NCBI GenBank assembly: GCA_964405775.1
Contig: CAYOPG010000002.1
Span: 7,142-71,141 of the forward strand
DNA: 64,000 nt
Direction: 5' to 3'
Source: JAAZFF01 sp964405775
GTDB lineage: Bacteria > Verrucomicrobiota > Kiritimatiellia > RFP12 > UBA3636
The translations under genes were made by a program, and so were the position numbers. Shown one piece after another: positions 57,768-64,000 of the stretch. The notes under the pieces are model-generated. The model searched no databases. It had not been told where the DNA came from and saw only the letters and a program-made list of their open reading frames with translations. The first letter of the stretch is position 1; every line of letters starts with the position of its first letter.

Positions 57768-57813
57768 TTGACTTTCCATCGGCATTGTAATAATGTGAAC
57801 GTTGATTCACATT
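57768..57813 (+). promoter_or_regulatory. Promoter with a TetR-type operator for the efflux operon
   Basis: TTGACT (57768-57773) and TAATGT (57791-57796) lie 17 bases apart. AATGTGAA (57792-57799) and TTCACATT (57806-57813) form a perfect inverted repeat with a 6-base centre that covers the -10 and the start point. The TetR-family gene begins 22 bases later, so autorepression that also controls the efflux genes is the natural reading. Confidence 0.75.
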
Positions 57814-57835
57814 GTTGCGTATCGGGAGGTCGGCT

Positions 57836-58540
57836 ATGGCGGCAAGAAAAGAGAAAACAGAAGTTAGGCAGAACGAAATCGCAAAGGCGGCGCTCGCCAT
57901 CATTGCCGCGCGCGGCCTGAACGGCTTGAGCATGGCAGCCATCGCCAGGAGAGTGGGCATCGTGCCGTCTGCCATCTACCGCCATTTTAAGGGCAAAGAC
58001 GAGGTGATGGACGCAATTCTGGACTTCATACAGCAGCGGCTATCCTCTAATGTGCGCACTGCGGGGCGCATGGAGGGGAACGCAATCGAACGCATACACC
58101 TGCTGCTCGAAAGGCACCTGAAGCTGTTCCGCGACAACGAGTCGATTCCACTAGTTGTGCTCTCCACCGCTTTTTACGACGGCAATGCCCAGCGTCGCAT
58201 TAAGCTCATGGGTATCGTCGATGCGTATCTTGCGGAGGTGGCCTCGCTTGTCGAGGCAGGCAAGCAGGAGGGCTCGATCCGCCGAGATGTGGATGCAGGC
58301 GCCGCGGCGATGATGTTCATCGGGATCATATTGCCGCCAACTGCGCTCTGGCACATCAGGTCAGGAAAATTCGACGTGCAGGATCATGCGGAAGCGGCAT
58401 GGATACTGTACCGCAGGTCAATAGAAGCCAAGACCGACAAGCCGGAAGCAGTGCGCTCTGCCACAATGCGCGGCTCTGAAAATGGAGCAGGTCATCCAGA
58501 GCCAGGTAACGAAGCAACACTCACAAGGAGGTCAAAATGA
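57836..58540 (+). CDS. TetR-family transcriptional regulator
   Basis: A 234-residue regulator. The N-terminal helix-turn-helix is NEIAKAALAIIAARGLNGLS, AAIARRVGIVPSAIYRHFKG, KDEVMDAILDFI. The ligand-binding domain (about 70-200) is poorly conserved, with a helix pair near VAEVASLVEAGKQEGSIRRD, as in TetR_C proteins. The ATG at 57836 has GGGAGG at ideal spacing, better than the upstream TTG at 57812 in the operator. The stop overlaps the HlyD-like gene as ATGA. It probably senses a drug or toxic substrate of the pump. Confidence 0.9.
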   Translation: MAARKEKTEVRQNEIAKAALAIIAARGLNGLSMAAIARRVGIVPSAIYRHFKGKDEVMDAILDFIQQRLSSNVRTAGRMEGNAIERIHLLLERHLKLFRDNESIPLVVLSTAFYDGNAQRRIKLMGIVDAYLAEVASLVEAGKQEGSIRRDVDAGAAAMMFIGIILPPTALWHIRSGKFDVQDHAEAAWILYRRSIEAKTDKPEAVRSATMRGSENGAGHPEPGNEATLTRRSK

Positions 58541-59529
58541 AAAAACCAAAAAAACCATTGATTCTGATCCCCATCGCGGTCGTCGCCGCAGTTGCTGTCA
58601 CGCGTGTGCTGCGGCAGGATTCCAAAGAAGACAGCGGCACAATAAGGATATCCGGCAACATCGAGGTGACTGCCACGCAGGTGGGATTCAAGCTGCCGGG
58701 TCTAGTGCAGTCTCGGCTTGTCTCGGAAGGCGAGTCCGTGACGAACGGCCAGGTTGTGGCGCTTCTTGATCCGGCGGAGATCGAACGGGAGCTTGCGATA
58801 CGCCTCGCAGATGCTGCAAGCGCCGATGCCGTGCTGGCGGAGCTGGAGGCCGGCACGAGGCCGGAGGAAAAGGCGCAGGCAGCGGCCGCGCTTGACGTCG
58901 CCCGAGCAAACGCGGAGCGCGAGAAAGCCGAATTCACTCGCCAAACGGAACTGTTCAGGCAAGGCGTGATTCCAGAGCGCGAGTTTGATGCGTCGCAGGC
59001 TGCAAGCCGCATCGCGGAGGCGACCGTGCGCGAGCGCGAGGCGCGGCTGGCACTGCTTGAGAAGGGGCCGCGCGACGAGACGATACGCGCCGCAAGGGCA
59101 AGGCTGGAGCAGGCCAAACAGGCTGCCGCGCTTGCGCAGGTGAGGCTCGGCTATACAACGCTGCGCTCCCCTCTCGACGGCATAGTGCTGGCGGAGGGCG
59201 TGGAGAGTGGCGAGAATGTGGTGGCGGGGACGCCCGTCGTCACTGTCGGCAGGCTCACGGACGTGTGGATGCGCGGCTACATCGCGGAGACGGATCTGGG
59301 GCGCGTCAAGATCGGCCAGGATGTCGAGGTCTATACGGACACCTACCCCGGCAAGGCCTACGCGGGACGGCTCTCGTTCATTTCATCGCAGGCGGAGTTC
59401 ACCCCCAAGAATATCGAGACGGCCGAGGAGCGCGTGAAGCTTGTGTACAGGATCAAAATCGACATTCCCAACCCCGGGCAGGAGCTGAAGCCGGGCATGC
59501 CGGCGGACGCGCGAATTGCTACGCAATAG
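58537..59529 (+). CDS. HlyD-family membrane fusion protein (YbhG-like)
   Basis: A 330-residue periplasmic adaptor. A basic N-terminus and one transmembrane helix (LILIPIAVVAAVAVTRVL) are followed by a biotinyl-lipoyl-like half (ISGNIEVTATQVGFKLPG ... SEGESVTNGQVVALLDPAE). A long coiled-coil hairpin lies at about 75-195 (LEAGTRPEEKAQAAAALDVA ... AKQAAALAQV). The second lipoyl half (LRSPLDGIVLAEGVESGENV) and a beta-barrel (YPGKAYAGRLSFISSQAEFT) complete it. It connects the ABC permeases to an outer-membrane factor that is not in the window. The start overlaps the TetR stop by four bases. Confidence 0.9.
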   Translation: MKKPKKPLILIPIAVVAAVAVTRVLRQDSKEDSGTIRISGNIEVTATQVGFKLPGLVQSRLVSEGESVTNGQVVALLDPAEIERELAIRLADAASADAVLAELEAGTRPEEKAQAAAALDVARANAEREKAEFTRQTELFRQGVIPEREFDASQAASRIAEATVREREARLALLEKGPRDETIRAARARLEQAKQAAALAQVRLGYTTLRSPLDGIVLAEGVESGENVVAGTPVVTVGRLTDVWMRGYIAETDLGRVKIGQDVEVYTDTYPGKAYAGRLSFISSQAEFTPKNIETAEERVKLVYRIKIDIPNPGQELKPGMPADARIATQ

Positions 59530-59540
59530 GAGACAGACAA

Positions 59541-60479
59541 ATGGAAGCCATACGCACGGAAAACCTGACGCGGCGCTTCGGCGATGTCCTCGCCGTCGAC
59601 CGCCTGACGTTCTCCGTTGCGGAGGGGCAGCTGTTCGGGCTCGTCGGACCGGATGGGGCTGGCAAGACGACGACGATGCGCATGCTCGCGGCGACAATGG
59701 ATCCGACATCGGGCGATGCGTGGGTGGCCGGACTGCACACCGTGCGCGAATCATCGGGCATCAAGGACTCGATCGCCTACATGAGCCAGAGGTTCGGGCT
59801 CTACCCGGATCTAACGGTCATGCAGAACATCAATTTCTACGCCGACATCTACGGGGTGCCGCGCAGGGGCCGCGGGGAGCGGATCGACGAACTGCTCTCA
59901 TTCAGCAACCTGACTCCGTTCAGACACCGCCTTGCAGGGCGCCTCTCCGGGGGCATGAAGCAGAAGCTCGGCCTCGCGTGCGCACTCATACACACACCCA
60001 AGGTGCTGCTGCTCGACGAACCGACAAACGGCGTGGATCCCGTTTCGCGCCGCGATTTCTGGCGCATCCTTTACCAGCTCGTGCGCGAAGGCGTTACGGT
60101 GTTCGTATCAACTGCATACCTGGACGAAGCTGAACGCTGCGAGCGCCTCGCGCTCCTCCACAAGGGACGGCTTCTCGCAACCGGTACGCCGGACGAAGTG
60201 AAAGGCCTCATGCAGGGCGCGATTCTCGAAGTGCGAGCCGACGACCCGCGCCGCGCGGCAGCGGTGTTGCGCCATGCAATGCCTGGACGGTCGGCGGGGC
60301 TGTTCGGGGACCGCGTGCACCTGACGACACGCGATATGGATGGGGACAGGACGGCCGCCGCCGAAGCCCTGCGCGGCGCGGGCATTGCAGTCGAGGGCAT
60401 GCGCCACATGCCGCCTACGCTGGAGGACGTTTTCATATCGGTCATCGCAGAAGGGGAAGGAGGCGCTGAAAATGAATAG
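59541..60479 (+). CDS. ABC transporter ATP-binding protein (first, YbhF N-half-like)
   Basis: A 312-residue ATPase: Walker A GPDGAGKTTTMRM (Asp where Asn is usual), Q-loop in AYMSQRFGLYPDLT, signature LSGGMKQKLGLA, Walker B VLLLDEPTNGVD and the switch His position replaced in VFVSTAYLDEAERC, where the motif usually has His (STHYMDEA). The missing switch histidine suggests a degenerate site, with hydrolysis probably carried by the partner ATPase. In E. coli YbhF the two ATPases are one chain; here they are separate genes. AGGAG precedes the ATG at 59541. The gene overlaps the next by 8 bases. Confidence 0.92.
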   Translation: MEAIRTENLTRRFGDVLAVDRLTFSVAEGQLFGLVGPDGAGKTTTMRMLAATMDPTSGDAWVAGLHTVRESSGIKDSIAYMSQRFGLYPDLTVMQNINFYADIYGVPRRGRGERIDELLSFSNLTPFRHRLAGRLSGGMKQKLGLACALIHTPKVLLLDEPTNGVDPVSRRDFWRILYQLVREGVTVFVSTAYLDEAERCERLALLHKGRLLATGTPDEVKGLMQGAILEVRADDPRRAAAVLRHAMPGRSAGLFGDRVHLTTRDMDGDRTAAAEALRGAGIAVEGMRHMPPTLEDVFISVIAEGEGGAENE

Positions 60480-61440
60480 CCCGGAAAACTCCGTCTCCGT
60501 AAGGGAATTGGAAAAGCGGTTTGGCTCATTCATCGCCGTCAACCGCATCTCGCTCGATGTCAGGCGCGGCGAAATCTTCGGCTTCCTCGGCCCGAACGGA
60601 GCAGGCAAATCCACGACGATCCGGATGCTGTGCGGCATTCTCGCGCCCACAGGCGGGGGCGGCACCGTCGCCGGGCTCGACATCCGCACGCAGCAGGAGC
60701 AGATCAAGGCTAACATCGGCTACATGAGCCAGAAGTTCTCGCTATACGAAGATCTTACCGTGGAGGAGAACATCGATTTCTACAGCGGCATATACCTCAT
60801 ACCCAAGGCGCGCAAGCGCGAACGCAAGGACTGGGTGATAGAAATGGCCGGACTGCGCAACCACCGCAATGCGCGTACTGGCACGCTCCCCGGCGGGTGG
60901 AAGCAGCGCCTGTCCCTGGGCTGCGCCATCCTCCACGAACCGCCCGTCATCTTCCTAGACGAGCCTACCTCCGGCGTCGACCCCGCCAGCCGCCGCAACT
61001 TCTGGGATATGATATACGGGCTGGCAGATGGAGGCTCCACGGTTTTCGTTACTACGCACTACATGGACGAGGCGGAGTACTGCGATCGGATTGCGCTCAT
61101 TTACCGCGGGGAGGTGATCGCCATGGATTCGCCCGCCGCCCTCAAGTCGGAAAGCATGAGCGACAGCATCCTGGAACTAGCCTGCAACCGCCCGCAGGAC
61201 GCAATGGCGATTGCCGAAAGGCTGCCCGAAGTCAAGGAGGCGGCGCTGTTCGGGCGTGGCCTGCACCTCGTCGTGGATGATGCCGAAGCCGCCATGCGGG
61301 CAATCGCCGCCGCAATGGATTCAGACGGCATGCCATACGAACGGCTCGAACGCATCGTCCCTTCCATGGAGGACGTGTTTGTGTCGCTCATCGAGCGGCG
61401 CGACCGCATGGAAACAACCCAGCAGGAGGTGCGCCGGTGA
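60472..61440 (+). CDS. ABC transporter ATP-binding protein (second, YbhF C-half-like)
   Basis: A 322-residue ATPase: Walker A GPNGAGKSTTIRM, Q-loop in GYMSQKFSLYEDLT, a degenerate signature LPGGWKQRLSLG, Walker B VIFLDEPTSGVD and switch His in VFVTTHYMDEAEYC. With the first ATPase it forms an asymmetric pair: one subunit has a good signature but no switch His, the other a good switch His but an altered signature. The start at 60472 has GGAGG before it. The C-terminal regulatory region (about 220-322) is beta-rich. The stop overlaps the permease ATG as ATGA. Confidence 0.92.
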   Translation: MNSPENSVSVRELEKRFGSFIAVNRISLDVRRGEIFGFLGPNGAGKSTTIRMLCGILAPTGGGGTVAGLDIRTQQEQIKANIGYMSQKFSLYEDLTVEENIDFYSGIYLIPKARKRERKDWVIEMAGLRNHRNARTGTLPGGWKQRLSLGCAILHEPPVIFLDEPTSGVDPASRRNFWDMIYGLADGGSTVFVTTHYMDEAEYCDRIALIYRGEVIAMDSPAALKSESMSDSILELACNRPQDAMAIAERLPEVKEAALFGRGLHLVVDDAEAAMRAIAAAMDSDGMPYERLERIVPSMEDVFVSLIERRDRMETTQQEVRR

Positions 61441-62573
61441 AATTGTTCCGCATCAGAGCCATCGCCCGCAAGGAGTCGGTCCACATACTGCGCGACCCCC
61501 GCAGCCTCGGCATGGCCATCGCCATCCCTATGCTGATGCTGCTGCTCTTCGGCCATGCGCTGACGCTCGATGTCGACAACGTACCCGTCGTAGTCTGGGA
61601 CCAGAGCGGCACGCCGCAGAGCCGCGAGATGATCAGCCGCTTTGGCGGGTCGCGCTACTTCGCCATCATCGGGCACGCAGAAAGCTACCGCCCCCTTGAG
61701 GAAGCAATCGACTCGCGCCTCGCGCTGGCGGCCATCGTCATCCCTTCGGACTTCGCGGACCAGCTCGCGGCAGGACGCGAGGCGACGGTGCAGATGATTG
61801 TCGACGGCAGCGACGCCAACACCGCCACGATAGCGGCGGGCTACTCGCGCGCCGTGACCTCGGCCTATTCGCAGCAAGTCGCCATGCGAACCGCCTCGCG
61901 CCACGGCTTACCCGCCCCCGCCATGCCTGTGGAGGTGCGCCCGCGCGTCTGGTACAACGCCACAATGGAGTCGCGCAACTACATCATCCCCGGCCTGATT
62001 GCCGTGATCATGGCCGTCATCGCCGCGTTGCTCACCTCCCTCACAGTCGCCAGGGAATGGGAAAGCGGCACGATGGAGCAGCTCATCTCCACGCCCGTGC
62101 GCGGCCCCGAACTGATCATCGGCAAGATGCTGCCGTACTTTGCCATCGGGATGCTGGATGTGCTGCTGGCGGTGCTGATGGGCGAGTTCATGTTCCACGT
62201 GCCGCTGCGCGGCAGCGTGTGGCTTCTCTTCGCAATGTCCGCCATCTTCCTCGTCGGCGTCCTCTCCGTAGGCATGCTCATAAGCATCGCCACAAAGGGG
62301 CAGCTCCTCGCAAGCCAGCTCGCGATGATCATCACGTTCCTGCCGTCGTTCCTGCTCTCCGGCTTCATGTACGCCATCGCCAACATGCCGCGCCCGCTCC
62401 AGATCATCACCCACGTCATCCCCGCCCGATACTTCATCGCAATACTCAAGGGCATTTACCTCAAGGGCGTCGGCCTCGAAACGCTCTGGCGCGAGGCGCT
62501 TCTGCTTACGGTGTTCGGTACGGTAGTGCTGGCTGCGGCCATACGCAAATTCAAGATGAAGGTGGTGGCATGA
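61437..62573 (+). CDS. ABC-2 type permease (YbhS/YbhR-like), first
   Basis: A 378-residue inner-membrane permease. The N-terminal helix (LGMAIAIPMLMLLLFGHALT) is followed by a large periplasmic domain (about 45-180) and five C-terminal helices: YIIPGLIAVIMAVIAALLTS, LIIGKMLPYFAIGMLDVLLA, VWLLFAMSAIFLVGVLSVGM, LAMIITFLPSFLLSGFMYAI and LLTVFGTVVLAAAI. The conserved VAREWESGTMEQLISTPVRG loop contacts the ATPase. It pairs with the next permease. Confidence 0.9.
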   Translation: MKLFRIRAIARKESVHILRDPRSLGMAIAIPMLMLLLFGHALTLDVDNVPVVVWDQSGTPQSREMISRFGGSRYFAIIGHAESYRPLEEAIDSRLALAAIVIPSDFADQLAAGREATVQMIVDGSDANTATIAAGYSRAVTSAYSQQVAMRTASRHGLPAPAMPVEVRPRVWYNATMESRNYIIPGLIAVIMAVIAALLTSLTVAREWESGTMEQLISTPVRGPELIIGKMLPYFAIGMLDVLLAVLMGEFMFHVPLRGSVWLLFAMSAIFLVGVLSVGMLISIATKGQLLASQLAMIITFLPSFLLSGFMYAIANMPRPLQIITHVIPARYFIAILKGIYLKGVGLETLWREALLLTVFGTVVLAAAIRKFKMKVVA

Positions 62574-63703
62574 AACTGGAACGCGTCAAGCGCATGCTCG
62601 TCAAGGAGTTTATACACGTCTTCCGCGACCCCAAGATGAAGGGCGTGATCTTCCTCATGCCCATCGTGCAGGCGCTCGTGTTCGGTTATGCGGTGACGAC
62701 CGACGTGCGCAACGTCGCCACCGCCGTCATGGACCTCGACAACACGCCCGCAAGCCGCGACCTCGTGGCGCGGTTCGAGAACTCCGGATATTTCACAATC
62801 ACATCGTGGCTCACGGAGGAGAGCGAAGTGCGCGAAGTGCTCGACCGCGGGGAGGTACGCGCCGTGCTGCGCCTGAACAGCGGCTTCGGCGGCGACCTGC
62901 TGGCCGGACGCCCCGCCAGGCTCCAGATGCTGCTCGACGGAACTGACTCCAACACCGCTGGCATCGTACTCGACTACAGCTCGCGCATAGCAGGCGAGTT
63001 CTCCCACGCGCAGCTCTCCGGGCGCAACGCGCGCATGCGCGGCGGTGCGCCGCCGCCCGCTGGCGTGACGCTCGAAACCCGCACGTGGTTCAACGCCAAC
63101 CTCGAGAGCCGCAACTTCTACGTCCCCGGCGTCATCGCCATCCTCGTCATGCTCATAACGCTTATGCTCACGAGCATGGCCGTAGTGCGCGAGAAGGAGG
63201 TCGGCACCATGGAGCAGGTGATGGTCACGCCTATCACCCCCGCCGAATTCATCCTCGGCAAGAGCCTCCCGTTCGCGCTCATCGGCTTTGCAGACGTCAT
63301 TGCCATCACGCTCATCGGACGCCTCTGGTTCAACGTGCCCATACGCGGCGACATCGGCCTGCTGCTGCTAGCCTCCGCCTTCTTCATCATGACCACGATA
63401 GGCATCGGCCTGCTTGTTTCGACAGTGAGCCAGACCCAGCAGCAGGCGATGATGGGCACGTTCTTCCTGTACTTCCCTGCCGTCCTCCTCTCCGGCTTCA
63501 TGTTCCCTATCGCCAACATGCCCGCCGCCATACGCTTGTTCACCCTTGCCAACCCGCTCCGCCACTACCTCGTCATCATACGCGGCATCTTCCTCAAGGG
63601 CGTCGGCGCGGACATCCTCTGGCCGCAGCTTGTGGCGCTTGCCGCCATGGGCGCATCAGTCCTCTGGAGCGCCACACGCCGCTTCCGCAAAACAAACATG
63701 TAG
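62570..63703 (+). CDS. ABC-2 type permease (YbhR/YbhS-like), second
   Basis: A 377-residue paralogue of the first permease with the same topology: an N-terminal helix (MKGVIFLMPIVQALVFGYAV), a periplasmic domain and five C-terminal helices (GVIAILVMLITLMLTSMAVV, ILGKSLPFALIGFADVIAIT, LLLLASAFFIMTTIGIGLLV, GTFFLYFPAVLLSGFMFPIA and a last one at the end). The loop VVREKEVGTMEQVMVTPITP contacts the ATPase. The ATG at 62570 overlaps the upstream TGA; a longer in-frame reading from 62057 lies inside the first permease and is not a gene. It is the last gene of the operon. Confidence 0.9.
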   Translation: MKLERVKRMLVKEFIHVFRDPKMKGVIFLMPIVQALVFGYAVTTDVRNVATAVMDLDNTPASRDLVARFENSGYFTITSWLTEESEVREVLDRGEVRAVLRLNSGFGGDLLAGRPARLQMLLDGTDSNTAGIVLDYSSRIAGEFSHAQLSGRNARMRGGAPPPAGVTLETRTWFNANLESRNFYVPGVIAILVMLITLMLTSMAVVREKEVGTMEQVMVTPITPAEFILGKSLPFALIGFADVIAITLIGRLWFNVPIRGDIGLLLLASAFFIMTTIGIGLLVSTVSQTQQQAMMGTFFLYFPAVLLSGFMFPIANMPAAIRLFTLANPLRHYLVIIRGIFLKGVGADILWPQLVALAAMGASVLWSATRRFRKTNM

Positions 63704-64000
63704 CCCAGACGAACCCAAATTTACCAAGCCCCGCCCTACCTCCTGACCTGCCGCATCACCCGCACACTGCATCAGGCCGGTCCATACCAACCGCCCAATG
63801 CAATCTGCATCCGTGGCATAGTCTCCACTCCGCCATCTTCCGGCATCCGTCGGAAAACGGCATCACTATATCACGTTCGCCAGAGACAAGGGTTGACCCT
63901 GACGCCTCCAGAAATACGGCCTTGAAAACGGGGGCCTTGAAAACGAGGTGATTTGCAAGTTAAATGGTTCAGCTCTTTAAGCTGCTTCGTTGAAAGCTTC
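63704..64000. other. Intergenic end of window with a short direct repeat
   Basis: About 300 bases without a convincing gene on either strand. GGCCTTGAAAACG occurs at 63918-63930 and 63933-63945 (period 15). On the minus strand a tail of 7 codons ending EAFNEAA and TAA (63977-63979) could be the end of a gene beyond the window. No clear terminator follows the efflux operon. Confidence 0.4.

Noticed and set aside
59265..59540. Upstream extension of the first ABC ATPase
   Set aside because: It lies inside the HlyD gene in another frame. The ATG at 59541 has its own ribosome binding site and matches the family start.
61101..61904. Minus-strand open frame of 267 codons in the ABC operon
   Set aside because: High GC makes long antisense frames common here. 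The plus-strand frames carry clear ABC motifs.
62057..62569. Upstream extension of the second permease
   Set aside because: It lies in another frame of the first permease. The real start is the ATG at 62570, overlapping the upstream TGA.
63704..64000. Plus-strand frame rich in His, Arg and Pro continuing past the efflux genes
   Set aside because: It is an out-of-frame continuation of a shadow of the last permease, with no start signal or family feature.

Overview
The window looks like a scaffold from a member of the PVC superphylum, most likely Verrucomicrobiota in the broad sense (Kiritimatiellota- or Lentisphaerota-like). The strongest clue is a five-gene pilus-like operon (7450-15315) in the order of Akkermansia Amuc_1102, 1101, 1100, 1099, 1098. 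L-fucose isomerase, a Gfo/Idh/MocA oxidoreductase and a sugar-phosphate isomerase/epimerase fit a carbohydrate- or glycan-using lifestyle. Two runs of exactly 100 N (4815-4914, 12248-12347) are scaffolding gaps. The second is flanked by two identical 55-bp copies, so it is probably artificial. The lineage is inferred from gene content and not from a marker phylogeny.

Layout. 1-4753: end of a sugar-phosphate isomerase gene, metG with a structured leader, a SpoU methyltransferase, and a LipM-LipA fusion for lipoate synthesis. 4915-7212: a copper-type P-ATPase. 7347-15384: promoter, pilus-like operon (lipid-independent secreted subunit, PilM/PilN-like, Amuc_1100-like, Amuc_1099-like, secretin) and terminator. 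15406-17010: ComM/YifB. 17048-27867 (minus): recA-ftsH, Gfo/Idh/MocA, DJ-1/PfpI, GspF/PilC, an OmpA protein with calcium-type repeats, LptF/G, and a homocysteine methyltransferase-MTHFR. 28001-32075: biotin operon bioW-bioF (fused), bioD, bioA. 32195-34906 (minus): minor pseudopilin operon with a lipoprotein. 34907-36661: small membrane and secreted proteins, one of them frameshifted.

36819-39792: conserved hypothetical, proC, a membrane-anchored protein with a Hedgehog/DD-peptidase signature, and a hexapeptide acyltransferase. 39789-44256 (minus): MoxR, DUF58, transglutaminase. 44373-47594 (minus): large subtilase. 47637-51168: map, tRNA-Lys, a GCKR/MurQ-like double-SIS protein whose reading frame runs antisense into the tRNA, and a WecG/TagA glycosyltransferase. 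51220-53414 (minus): a frameshifted small secreted protein and fucI. 53639-57717: an RpiB-GlyA fusion, then dnaX-ybaB-recR. 57768-63703: a TetR-controlled YbhGFSR-like ABC efflux operon in visibly GC-richer DNA, possibly acquired.

Recurring themes are enzyme fusions (LipM-LipA, BioW-BioF, RpiB-GlyA, homocysteine methyltransferase-MTHFR, PilM-PilN), ATGA-type start/stop overlaps, and a type IV pilus/type II secretion-like machine split over three loci with its ATPase and prepilin peptidase outside the window. No CRISPR array, rRNA, integrase or insertion sequence was seen. I did not find one clearly new multi-gene system. The best leads are the fusions, the Hedgehog-like protein, the metG leader and the modified pilus-like machine.
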